Positions 32,758-42,113 of a stretch of DNA of 64,000 nucleotides are shown one piece after another. Origin of the DNA: CAYMPH01 sp964529415 (GTDB lineage: Bacteria; Spirochaetota; UBA4802; UBA5550); assembly GCA_964529415.1 (NCBI GenBank), contig CAZGWD010000011.1, positions 70,170-134,169 on the forward strand. Reading direction: 5' to 3'. The translations under genes and the position numbers were made by a program. The notes beneath the pieces were generated by a model. That model had not been told where the DNA came from. It was given only the letters and a program-made list of their open reading frames with translations, and ran no database searches. Position 1 is the stretch's first letter, and each line of letters opens with the position of its first letter.

Positions 32758-34047
32758 TTATGCTTTTTTAAATTCCGGTTTTTTATAAAGAACAGCCAAA
32801 ACGAAACCAACGATCAGTAGACCAGCAGCTATCATTAAAGATTGTGCTTTAAATTGAGCAAATACGAATGGACCAACAAGACCGGCACAAGCCCATGCTG
32901 TTAACATGAAGCCATATACTTTTCCAATATAAGTTGGGCCAAAAGAGTCAGCTGCAAATGCTGGCATGGTAGCAAATCCGCCGCCATAGCAAGCAAGAAG
33001 ATAACAAGCAGCAACCAGGAAAAGAGCAAAGCTGCTTACAAATCCCTGTGACACAAGAATATAAAGAACTGCCTGAGTTGCAAACATAGTTGCAAATACA
33101 GCTTTTCTTCCAATGTTGTCGGAAATTTTAGCCCAGAATAAACGGCCAAGACCGTTAAAAATAGCTGATACAGCAACTACAAGACCGCCGCCGTAAGCAA
33201 GTGCTTTAGTTAATTCTTCACCAGTCAGACTTTTAATAGAATCAACCTGCTTGTATAGATCCTGTGCAAGAGGTGAAAGCTGTGATATAAGTCCAAGACC
33301 TGCTGATACGTTTAGGAATAACATGAGCCAAAGCATCCACCACTGTGGTTTTTTAACTGCTTCCCCAAACTGAAGTGACTGAGCTGCAGTTGCTGTTCCT
33401 GCTGCTGGTTTGAAACCTGCAGGAAGCCATCCCTGTGGAGGATTTTTAAAAAATTGAGCAGCACCTGTTACAAGAACAAGAAATACAACGCCCCAGATAT
33501 AAAATGTTGTGCTGACGCCAGAGCTGATAATTTTATCATTTTCAACAACTTTAAAAGCAGCAATCATTTTAGGAGCAATTTGACCCATAAAAAAAGCGCC
33601 AAAGCCAAAACCCATAACTGCAAGACCCGTTACAAGGCCTCTTTTGTCTGGAAACCATCTGATTAGTGTTGCGATCGGAGTAACATATCCAAAACCGTTA
33701 CCCAGCGCTGCAATTACACCATATCCAATATAAAGAAGATAGATGTTTCCTGTCTGATCTGCAAAACCTGCTACAAGTGTACCAATTCCAAAAAGAATTC
33801 CACCAATAGTTGCTACAAAACGGGGACCTTTTTTATCGACCAGTGTTCCTCCGAATGCAGCTGCACAGCCGAGTATTCCCATTAAGATCATGAATGTAAG
33901 CTGGGTTGGAAATTCCTGCCATCCATGAGCACCCATTAAAGGCTTTTTGAAAACTGACCATGCATAAACTGTTCCGAGGCAAAGCTGCATAACTATTGCA
34001 GCACCGGCAATAAGCCAGCGTTTTGTCTCTAAATTCTCGTTGCTCAT
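32758..34047 (-). CDS. OFA-family MFS transporter (oxalate/formate antiporter-like)
   Basis: A 429-residue membrane protein with twelve hydrophobic segments and the OFA subfamily start (RWLIAGAAIVMQLCLGTVYAW). The signature GFGFGAFFMGQIAPKMI and a central cytoplasmic loop follow. It is the third gene of the run fdhA, fdhB-like, transporter, with GGAGGTTGT before the ATG. OFA members exchange oxalate, formate or other carboxylates, so formate movement is the natural inference here; other anions are possible. Confidence 0.88.
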   Translation of the reverse strand: MSNENLETKRWLIAGAAIVMQLCLGTVYAWSVFKKPLMGAHGWQEFPTQLTFMILMGILGCAAAFGGTLVDKKGPRFVATIGGILFGIGTLVAGFADQTGNIYLLYIGYGVIAALGNGFGYVTPIATLIRWFPDKRGLVTGLAVMGFGFGAFFMGQIAPKMIAAFKVVENDKIISSGVSTTFYIWGVVFLVLVTGAAQFFKNPPQGWLPAGFKPAAGTATAAQSLQFGEAVKKPQWWMLWLMLFLNVSAGLGLISQLSPLAQDLYKQVDSIKSLTGEELTKALAYGGGLVVAVSAIFNGLGRLFWAKISDNIGRKAVFATMFATQAVLYILVSQGFVSSFALFLVAACYLLACYGGGFATMPAFAADSFGPTYIGKVYGFMLTAWACAGLVGPFVFAQFKAQSLMIAAGLLIVGFVLAVLYKKPEFKKA

Positions 34048-34106
34048 ACAACCTCCATTTGTTTTATTTAATGCTTTATATTAAAAACTATTTCTTTCGG
34101 TTATTT

Positions 34107-35936
34107 TCAGTGTACATTACCGGAGTAATAAGTTTTTAAAGACTGATCACAAGCCAGGCACACATGCTTACTATCAGTGTGCTTGACAAATTCATCCTTG
34201 AAATATTTCAGGATGGTTAAAATCGGCATTATTGGCGACTGGCCTAATGCGCAAAGTGAAGCTTTTTTCATAAGCTCTGCTTTTTTAATCATTAAATCAA
34301 TGTCTTCTGCAGTTGCATTGCGCTCAGCGAATTTTTTAACAAGAGAATGCAGATGTGAAGTGCCTACCCTGCAGGGTACGCACTGGCCGCATGATTCGTG
34401 CTCAAAAAAGCTGAGGATCTGAAGCAGAAAATCTACAGAACATGTTTTTTCATCACATACAAGAACAACACCTGAACCAAGAGTAACGCCTTCTTTTGTG
34501 GGATGGTCAATGTCAAGCGGAAGATCCATCAGATCCTTTCCAAGAATTCCTCCTGCGCTTCCACCAACCTGGGCGAATTTAAAGGTAGAACCGGATTTCA
34601 TTCCTCCGCCATAAACATCAATTATCTCTTTCATTGTAGCTCCCATAGGAAGCTCAACAAGACCCGTGTTTTTCATTTTTCCTGAAAGACAGTAAAGTTT
34701 TGTGCCAGCACAGTTTGGCTGGCCTACAGATTTATACCAGTCAGACCCTTTGTTTATTATTAATGGAACTGACATGAGTGACTCAACATTATTTACATTT
34801 GAAGGAAGATTCATAAATCCTGATCCGCCTGGAAATGGCGGTTTAAAACGGGGATAACCTCTTTTCCCTTCCATTGAATTGATCAGCGATGTTTCCTCAC
34901 CGCAGACGTATGCTCCGCCGCCTTCCTTGATGAAGATATCAAAAGAAAAGCCGGAACCGAAGAGGTTTTTACCGAGCATGCCTTTTGATCTGGCATCATT
35001 AATAGCTTTCTGAAGTCTTTCAATTGATCGTCTGAATTCTCCACGTATGTAGATGTAGCCGATACTTGCATCAATAGCATAACCGTTTATAGCCATTCCT
35101 TCAATAAGAAGGTGAGGGTTTTCTTCCATGAGAATGCGGTCTTTGAATGTTCCAGGCTCTCCCTCATCTGCATTGCATATTACATATTTCTGCATTGAGC
35201 CTTTTGATACAAAAGACCATTTCAGTCCTGTTGGAAATCCTGCACCGCCGCGTCCTCTAAGACCTGAATCCTTAACAATATTAATTACTTCATCAGTTTT
35301 CATTGATACTGCTTTTTTCAGGGCGCTGTAGCCGTCTTTGCCGGTATAACTTTCAATGCTCAAAGGATCAATTGTGCCAATATCAGCAAGAAGACGCTTT
35401 GTCTGTTTAGGATTGTCAATAATGCATTTTTTTCCTTCGACTTCAGGACCGCAGGCTTCACCTTTAACAGGCTCTTTCTTTTTATAAGAATCAAGTATTT
35501 CTTTAATGCGTGCAGGCGTCAGATTACCGTGGATGTCGTAGTTGACCATCATTGCAGGTGCAACTGAACAAACACCGAGGCACTCGCATTTTTCAATAAA
35601 AAACATACCGTCTTTTGTTGATTCGCCGATACCGACTCCAAGTGCTTTCTGCAGTTCTTCCACAATTGTGGTTGAACCCATTACATGACATGGACCTGAT
35701 TTACATACCCTTATCAGATATTTAGCCCTGGTTTTTGATTTAAACATCGTGTAAAATCCAAGAAATCCTGCAACCGCACTTTTAGGGATGTTCATTATTT
35801 CAGCAACATTCTTTAATGTTGATGTTTCAAGAACATTTTTACCTGATTCTGTTTCGAGATCACGGAATATGAGCATTAATTGCTCCCTGTCATTTCCGTA
35901 TTTTTCTATGGTTTTTTTAATAGTTTCTGTTTTCAT
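34107..35936 (-). CDS. NuoE-NuoF fusion, NADH/FMN subunit of formate dehydrogenase
   Basis: A 609-residue diaphorase. The N-terminal NuoE-like domain (1-130) has all four [2Fe-2S] Cys: C78, C83, C119, C123. The NuoF core has the FMN/NADH sites (LRGRGGAGFPTGLKWS, CNADEGEPGTFKDR, GGGAYVCGEETSLINS). The C-terminal [4Fe-4S] motif is CGQCVPCRVGT, and ends near SLCALGQ. It starts 9 bases after the fdhA stop codon. It passes electrons between NAD(H) and the FdhA clusters. Whether the complex bifurcates electrons is not shown. Confidence 0.93.
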   Translation of the reverse strand: MKTETIKKTIEKYGNDREQLMLIFRDLETESGKNVLETSTLKNVAEIMNIPKSAVAGFLGFYTMFKSKTRAKYLIRVCKSGPCHVMGSTTIVEELQKALGVGIGESTKDGMFFIEKCECLGVCSVAPAMMVNYDIHGNLTPARIKEILDSYKKKEPVKGEACGPEVEGKKCIIDNPKQTKRLLADIGTIDPLSIESYTGKDGYSALKKAVSMKTDEVINIVKDSGLRGRGGAGFPTGLKWSFVSKGSMQKYVICNADEGEPGTFKDRILMEENPHLLIEGMAINGYAIDASIGYIYIRGEFRRSIERLQKAINDARSKGMLGKNLFGSGFSFDIFIKEGGGAYVCGEETSLINSMEGKRGYPRFKPPFPGGSGFMNLPSNVNNVESLMSVPLIINKGSDWYKSVGQPNCAGTKLYCLSGKMKNTGLVELPMGATMKEIIDVYGGGMKSGSTFKFAQVGGSAGGILGKDLMDLPLDIDHPTKEGVTLGSGVVLVCDEKTCSVDFLLQILSFFEHESCGQCVPCRVGTSHLHSLVKKFAERNATAEDIDLMIKKAELMKKASLCALGQSPIMPILTILKYFKDEFVKHTDSKHVCLACDQSLKTYYSGNVH

Positions 35937-35945
35937 GGTTACCCC

Positions 35946-38648
35946 CTATGCACCAACCTTTTCAATTTTACATGCACAGACTTTGAACTCAGGAATCTTG
36001 CAGGTAGGATCCAGAGCGTCTATGGTCAGTTTGTTTGCAGCTGCTTCCGCGAAGTGGAAAGGAATAAAAACAACATTTGGTTTAGGCATATTGCTGATTT
36101 TTGCCTTAAGCCGGATGCTTCCCCTTCTTGATGATACTGAAATAACTTCGCCGTCGGAAACATTGTAGTTGCTTGCATCTATCGGGTTTATTTCCACAAA
36201 AGCTTCGTTGACAATTTCAGTGAGTATTCTTGAATTCCTTGTCATTGTGCCTGTATGGAAATGCTCCAGAATCCTTCCTGTTGTAAGAATTACAGGATAT
36301 TCCGGATCAACATCCTCTGCCGGAGCCGTAAAGTCTATAGCAGACAGAAGTCCAAGTCCTCTGGAGAATTTTTCCCTGTGCAGGAATTGTGTTCCAGGAT
36401 GTCCTTCTGTAGGGCAGGGCCACTGGATAAGTTCTTTTTCAAGTCTTTCGTAAGTTATACCTGCATAGGAAGGTGTAACCTTGCGTATTTCCTCGAAAAT
36501 ATCCTTAGCTGAAGTGTAATCCCATTTTGCGCCCATTTTGTTCGCAATCTGCATTATGATCCACCAGTCGTCCCGGCTGTCTCCAGCTGGTGATACAACG
36601 CGGTGCATCGGCTGAACCCTTCGTTCTGTATTGCTTGCAGTACCGTCTTTTTCAAGAAAGGCAAGTCCAGGGAGAACTACATCAGCGTATTGAGCAGTTT
36701 CTGTCATTACAATGTCCTGAACAACGAGAAAATCAAGAGCTTCAAGAGCCTCAATGACGTGATGCTGATTAGGATCTGACATTACAGGATTTTCGCCAAG
36801 AACATAAAGCGCCTTGACTGTTCCGCTGATTGCAGCATTAAGGGATTCAACTATAGTCAGTCCAGGTTTTTTAGAAAGTTCAAATCCCGCTTTCCACGCA
36901 TCACGGAATTTTTTTTCATTATCATCATTAGCAACAGGCTGATATGCTGGATAAACAGCATTAAGAGCGCCCATGTCGCATGCACCCTGAACGTTGTTCT
37001 GACCTCTTAGCGGATTAACTCCGCCGCCTGCAACTCCAATGTTTCCAAGAATCATCTGAAGATTTGCGCAGCATTTAACTCCGTTAACACCTGATTTAAA
37101 CTGTGTAACACCCATGCAGTAGTAGAGAGCCATAGGTTTGGCAGTTGCAAGTATTCTCGCTGCCTTAACTATAAGCGATGGATCATCAATACCGCATATC
37201 TCTGCAACGTGCTCAGGTGTGTATTTCTCAAGGGTTTTTGCAAGTTCATCAAATCCCTCACAGCGTGTTTTTACATATTCCTTGTCGTACAGATTTTCTT
37301 TAAGTGCAACGTGTGCAAGTCCGTTTAATATAGCAATGTTGGTACCCGGTTTTATCTGCAAAAAAACGTCTGCATATTTTGCAAGTTCTATCTTACGCGG
37401 ATCAACTACAACAAGCTTTTTGCCGTTATTGAGAACAGCACGCTTTATCATGGAACCTATTACAGGGTGATTTTCTGTTGTGTTTGAACCAATAACGAGG
37501 AATGCCTCTGTTAAAGGTATCTCTCTGATAGAGTTGGTCATTGCGCCTGAGCCAAGTGTAGCCGCCAGACCGGCGACTGTTGAGCTGTGTCAGAGCCGGG
37601 CGCAGTGATCGACATTGTTCGTCCCTATCACCGCGCGCATATATTTCTGCATAAGATAATTTTCTTCATTTGTACATTTTGCTGAAGAGAAAGCCATAAT
37701 TGAATCAGGTCCGCTTGCTGCTTTTATTGATCCGAGCTTTTCTGCTACAAGACCAAGAGCTTCGTCCCAGGTTGCTTTCTCAAATTTTCCGTTTTTCTTG
37801 ATTAAAGGTGTGGTAAGACGTTTATCACCCTGAACAAAATCGAAGCCGAAACGACCTTTTACACAAAGGTGACCTTCATTCGGGCCTTCATCATGTCCTA
37901 AAGCTTTAACCAGCTTGCCTTCTTTATTTGTATAAAAATCAATTTTACATCCAACTCCGCAATATATGCAAATGCTGGATTCTTTTTTCATGTCCCATGC
38001 CTGGGCTCTGCCCAGAACATTCTGAAATGATAATGCTCCCGTAGGACACAGCTGAACACATGTTCCGCACTGTACGCATGATGATTCTCCGATTTTTTCA
38101 AACATGTCGGAGGTGAGTTGAGTATTTGATCCTCTTCCTGTGAAATCCCAGACATTGTTCATCTGAACTTCACCGCAGGCTTTTACGCATCGGCCGCATA
38201 GAATGCAGCGGTTTTCATTGCGTCTGAGGCCCTGACTTGAAGTTACATCAACAGTTCTTGTGTTTTTTGTGTAAGCTCCTGCAGGCATTTCAACATTGTA
38301 GCGGAAGCAGAGAGTCTGTAATTCACAATCTCCGTTGCTTTCACAGTACAGGCAGTTGTGGTCTCCTTCTGATAGAAGGAATTCCAGTATGCTTTTTCTC
38401 ATCTCAATGAGTTCGGAATCTTCAGTTACAACTTTTATTCCGTTTGCAGCTGGTTCAGTACATGAAGCTTTTAACATTGTATCGTTTACGCGAACAATAC
38501 AAATTCTGCATGCGCCGGTTTTACTGATTTTCGGGTGATAGCAGAGGTATGGAATTTTAAAGCCGTTGTCACGAGCAACCTCAAGGATTGTCTGGCCTTT
38601 TATTCCTGTTACCTCCTTCCCGTCGATGGTAATTTGGATTTTGTCCAT
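35946..38648 (-). CDS. fdhA: Formate dehydrogenase alpha subunit, selenocysteine form
   Basis: A 900-residue molybdo/tungsten-bis-MGD enzyme when the TGA at 37590-37592 is read as Sec353. NVDHCARL-U-HSSTVAGLAA matches the FDH active-site motif, and the frame joins precisely into the second half. The N-terminal region is NuoG-like: [2Fe-2S] Cys (YLCYHPKISKTGACRICIV), a His-ligated [4Fe-4S] (HNCLYCESNGDCELQ), two 8Fe-type cysteine motifs (CILCGRCVKAC, CVQCGTCVQLCP), and the FdhF cluster CIYCGVGC. The C-terminal molybdopterin-binding dinucleotide domain ends at 35946. Formate is oxidised to CO2, or the reverse, with electrons via the fused NuoEF partner to NAD. An internal ATG at 37541 is not the real start. 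Confidence 0.96.
37561..37577 (-). promoter_or_regulatory. bSECIS hairpin in fdhA
   Basis: On the coding strand GTCGCC, loop GGTCT, GGCGGC: a 6-bp stem with the same apical GGTCT pentaloop as E. coli fdhF. The loop starts 18 bases after the UGA. It is the SelB-recognised form and supports Sec insertion. Confidence 0.85.
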
Positions 38649-39043
38649 AAATTGGCTCCAGATAGATTTTATATATTTTTTTAATATGGAAATATACTAT
38701 AATATTTATAGTAAAAAATTGATTAATTATTTTTTACTATGTATAATACAAGAAAAAAAAAATTAAATTAATTTTTTTAGAATTATATTTTATATCATCA
38801 AATTCAAAAATTGTTTATAAAACTATAAACATATTATTTTTATAGTTTTTATCAAAAATGTTAATTTGTATGGGTGAAATGGATATTTTTTTTATTTAAA
38901 AATTTTTTTTAATTGAATATTTTTTTTATTAATAAATAAATGGATATATCAAAGAATTTTGTTTAATTATTATCTCAACTTTTATAATGATTTGTTTATA
39001 AAAATTTGAAAATCTGCAAAATTTAATATCTATCAGAGGTTTT
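38649..39043. promoter_or_regulatory. Divergent control region between fdhA and hoxF
   Basis: This 395-base, extremely AT-rich gap separates the minus-strand FDH operon from the plus-strand hydrogenase operon. It has two inverted repeats: ATAGTAAAAAAT 38708-38719 with its complement at 38729-38740, and AAAACTATAAA 38819-38829 with its complement at 38839-38849. Both contain a TATAGT half-site (ACTATA on the other strand). Both promoters must lie here; no confident -35/-10 pair could be assigned. No sigma-54 consensus was seen. Confidence 0.6.
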
Positions 39044-40840
39044 ATGAGCGGAATAAATGCTATAATAGGAAAGTTTAAAAATGAAAAAACTGCACTTCTC
39101 GATATCCTACGTGAAGTACAGATGGAAAAAGGCTGCGTTTCAGATCAGTCAATTTCTGAAATTGCATCAGGCCTCAACATTTCTGCAGTCGATGTAGAAG
39201 GAGTAGTATCATTTTATCATTTTTTCACGAAAAACCCGGTCGGTAAATATGCTGTTTATCTGAATAACAATCCGGTTTCTTATATGTTCGGCAGAAAAGA
39301 AATAGCTGCTTCTTTTGAAAATGAAACTGGTTGCAAATTCGGTTCTACATCTAAGGATGGAAATATCGGACTTTATGATACTTCCTGTATAGGCATGAAC
39401 GACCAGGAGCCGTCTGCTATTATAAACGGACATATTTTTACCAGCTTAACATCTGCCAAGGTTAAGGAAATTGCTTCAATGATGAAATCAGGAAAAAGCA
39501 TTTCGGACATGGTTAAGAAATATGGCGATGGAGCCAATTCTTCAGATAATATAAAATCAATGGTTTCCAATAATATAAGAAACAGCGGAAAAGTAATTTT
39601 TACTGATTTCGAATCCGGTGCAGGTCTGAAAAAAGCTGTATCATTATCACCTGAAGAAGTAATTACTGAAATCAAACAGTCAAACCTCAGAGGAAGAGGA
39701 GGAGCAGGATTTCCTACAGGAATGAAATGGGATTTCTGCAGAAAAGCAAAAGGGGAAAAGCATTATATAGTTTGCAATGCAGATGAAGGCGAGCCTGGAA
39801 CTTTCAAGGATAGAGTTCTTTTAACAGAATATCCTCAGCTTGTATTCGAGGGTATGGCAATAGGCGGTTATTCATTTGGTGCAGAAGAAGGAATTATATA
39901 TGTAAGAGCAGAATACAGGTACCTGAATGCACATCTTGAGAGTGTTCTTGCCGATATGAGAAAGAAAAATATTCTCGGTAAAAATGCAGGAGGCAAACAG
40001 GGCTTTAATTTTGATATTAAAATTAAATTTGGTGCCGGTGCATATATATGCGGTGAGGAATCAGCATTGATTGAATCAGCTGAAGGAAAAAGAGGTGAGC
40101 CGAGAAACAGACCTCCATTCCCTGTACAAAATGGCTACATGGGACAGCCGACATCAGTTAATAATGTTGAGACACTTGCAAGTATACCGAAAATATTAAC
40201 AAATGGATCAGACTGGTTTAAAAAAATCGGAACTACACAGTCTGCCGGTACAAAAATAATCAGCGTTTCAGGAGATTGTGATCTTCCTGGAGTATATGAA
40301 GTGGACTTCGGAACAACTATCAAACAAATACTTGAAATGACAAAAGCTAAAAATATTACTGCAGTTCAGGTTGGCGGTCCTTCCGGTCAGTGTATTTCTG
40401 AAGCAGATTTTAATAAAAATATATGTTTCGATCAGCTGGCAACAGGCGGTTCAATGATTCTATTCAATAAAGACAGAAATCTTCTTGAAATAGCACATAA
40501 TTTTATGGAGTTTTTTGTTGAGGAATCATGCGGATGGTGTGTGCCATGCAGAGTTGGAAATGTGATTATTAAAAACAAACTGGAAAAAATCATGTCAGGA
40601 AAAGCATCAAATGCAGATTTAACTGAAATTGAAGAGTGGTCAAAGATAGTAAAGTCAATGAGCAGATGCGGTCTTGGACAAACATCTCCAAATCCGGTTG
40701 TTTCAACTCTAAAAAATTTCAGAGGATTATATGAATCTAAAATAAAATCCGGGAATGATTTCGTTTCTGAGTTTGATTTATCCCGATCGGTGAAAGAATA
40801 CTGCGAAGTTTCAGGCCGAAAACCCACAATCGAGGAGTGA
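39044..40840 (+). CDS. hoxF: HoxF-like diaphorase subunit (NuoE-NuoF fusion)
   Basis: A 598-residue FMN/NADH-binding subunit of the bidirectional hydrogenase. The NuoF part is complete: NLRGRGGAGFPTGMKWDFC, CNADEGEPGTFKDRV, GAGAYICGEESALIES, and the C-terminal [4Fe-4S] CGWCVPCRVG with RCGLGQ. The N-terminal NuoE-like domain has lost its [2Fe-2S] site. Of the four ligands, only Cys115 remains; the positions equivalent to C78 and C83 of the FDH partner are Asn and Ser, and the last is not Cys. AGAGG lies before the ATG, and hoxU follows after 4 bases. Confidence 0.92.
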   Translation: MSGINAIIGKFKNEKTALLDILREVQMEKGCVSDQSISEIASGLNISAVDVEGVVSFYHFFTKNPVGKYAVYLNNNPVSYMFGRKEIAASFENETGCKFGSTSKDGNIGLYDTSCIGMNDQEPSAIINGHIFTSLTSAKVKEIASMMKSGKSISDMVKKYGDGANSSDNIKSMVSNNIRNSGKVIFTDFESGAGLKKAVSLSPEEVITEIKQSNLRGRGGAGFPTGMKWDFCRKAKGEKHYIVCNADEGEPGTFKDRVLLTEYPQLVFEGMAIGGYSFGAEEGIIYVRAEYRYLNAHLESVLADMRKKNILGKNAGGKQGFNFDIKIKFGAGAYICGEESALIESAEGKRGEPRNRPPFPVQNGYMGQPTSVNNVETLASIPKILTNGSDWFKKIGTTQSAGTKIISVSGDCDLPGVYEVDFGTTIKQILEMTKAKNITAVQVGGPSGQCISEADFNKNICFDQLATGGSMILFNKDRNLLEIAHNFMEFFVEESCGWCVPCRVGNVIIKNKLEKIMSGKASNADLTEIEEWSKIVKSMSRCGLGQTSPNPVVSTLKNFRGLYESKIKSGNDFVSEFDLSRSVKEYCEVSGRKPTIEE

Positions 40841-40844
40841 TTTA

Positions 40845-41537
40845 ATGAGCGATACTATTAATTTTACAATAGACGGGAAAGAATGCAAGGGAAAACCCGG
40901 ACAAACTATTGTTGAAGCTGCGAAAGCCAATAAAGTTTATATTCCGACCCTGTGTAATTTTGAAGGCCTCAAGCCTGCAGGTGCTTGCAGGATATGTACT
41001 GTACTTGTTGCAGACAGGAAAATGGCAGGATGTACAACACCAATTTCTGACGGAATGGTTGTTGTAAATAAAACTGCTGAGCTTGAAGATATGAGAAAAG
41101 CAATAGTGGAAATGCTGTTTGTTGAAGGAAACCATTACTGCCCATCATGCGAAAAAAGCGGCAACTGTGAACTGCAGGCTCTTGGTTACAGATACCAGAT
41201 GATGGTTCCGCGTTTTTCTTATTTATTCCCTGTTAAACAAATTGATGCATTTGAAAAAATTCTTATCGAACAAAACAGATGTATTCAGTGCAGAAGATGC
41301 GTCAGGGCAATTAAAACTAAAGACGGGAAAAATATTTTTGCAGTTGTAAACAGAAGCGATAAAAGCCACATATCAGTTGATTCAAGACTTGTTAAAGAAC
41401 TTACAGATGATATGGCTGCAAAAGCCATGGATTTATGTCCGGTCGGATCTATTATTAAAAAAGAAGTTGGATTTGCGGTTCCTATTGGCAAGAGAAAATA
41501 TGATCATGCTGCAATCGGTAGTGAAATTGAGAACTAA
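40845..41537 (+). CDS. hoxU: Hydrogenase diaphorase subunit HoxU
   Basis: A 230-residue NuoG-N-terminal-like protein. [2Fe-2S] ligands are in TLCNFEGLKPAGACRICTV and the later Cys of GCTTP. The His-ligated [4Fe-4S] motif is HYCPSCEKSGNCELQ, and a further [4Fe-4S] involves CIQCRRCV and LCPVGS. It connects the HoxF flavin to the HoxY small subunit. It sits 4 bases after hoxF and is shorter than fdhA's homologous N-terminus, with which it shares a common origin. Confidence 0.94.
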   Translation: MSDTINFTIDGKECKGKPGQTIVEAAKANKVYIPTLCNFEGLKPAGACRICTVLVADRKMAGCTTPISDGMVVVNKTAELEDMRKAIVEMLFVEGNHYCPSCEKSGNCELQALGYRYQMMVPRFSYLFPVKQIDAFEKILIEQNRCIQCRRCVRAIKTKDGKNIFAVVNRSDKSHISVDSRLVKELTDDMAAKAMDLCPVGSIIKKEVGFAVPIGKRKYDHAAIGSEIEN

Positions 41538-41561
41538 TGAAGAAATTAGCGGAGGAATATA

Positions 41562-42101
41562 ATGTCTAAACCTGTCATAGCTACAACGTCTTTGGCTGGA
41601 TGCTTCGGCTGTCACATGTCGCTCCTTGATATAGACGAAAGAATACTTGATCTGATTGAAGTAGTAGAATTCAACAAATCACCAATTGATGATATTAAAA
41701 CTTTTACAAAGCAGTGCGATGTCGGAATTATTGAAGGCGGATGCTGCAATAGTGAAAATATTCATCTTTTAAAAGAATTCAGGAAAAACTGCAAGATACT
41801 CGTTGCTATAGGCGAATGCGCGTTTACCGGCGGTTTACCTGCAATGAGAAACGGCATTCCTCTTAAAGAATGTCTTGAAGAAGCATACTTGAATTGTGTT
41901 ACAGTCGATGATAAAATCATTCCAAATGATGAGGAAATACCAATGATTCTGGATAAAGTTTATCCAATTCAGGATATAGTAAAAATAGAATATTTTTTAC
42001 CAGGCTGTCCACCCAGAGCTGATCTGATCTGGAATGCTCTGCTTACACTTGCAACAGGCAAAGAGCTTGAATTGCCTTATGAAATTATTAAATTTGATTA
42101 A
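41562..42101 (+). CDS. hoxY: [NiFe] hydrogenase small subunit HoxY
   Basis: A 179-residue group 3d type small subunit. The proximal [4Fe-4S] ligands are in LAGCFGCHMSLLDIDE, GGCCNSE, and FLPGCPPRADL. It has no signal peptide and no C-terminal medial or distal cluster domains, as expected for a soluble bidirectional hydrogenase. GGAGG lies upstream of the ATG, and the next gene hoxH follows after 12 bases. Confidence 0.95.
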   Translation: MSKPVIATTSLAGCFGCHMSLLDIDERILDLIEVVEFNKSPIDDIKTFTKQCDVGIIEGGCCNSENIHLLKEFRKNCKILVAIGECAFTGGLPAMRNGIPLKECLEEAYLNCVTVDDKIIPNDEEIPMILDKVYPIQDIVKIEYFLPGCPPRADLIWNALLTLATGKELELPYEIIKFD

Positions 42102-42113
42102 TCGGAGATAGAA

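Noticed and set aside
35946..37541. A separate formate dehydrogenase C-terminal gene starting at ATG 37541
   Set aside because: The frame continues upstream through the TGA at 37590-37592 into the N-terminal half with the exact active-site motif and a SECIS hairpin; one gene, not two.
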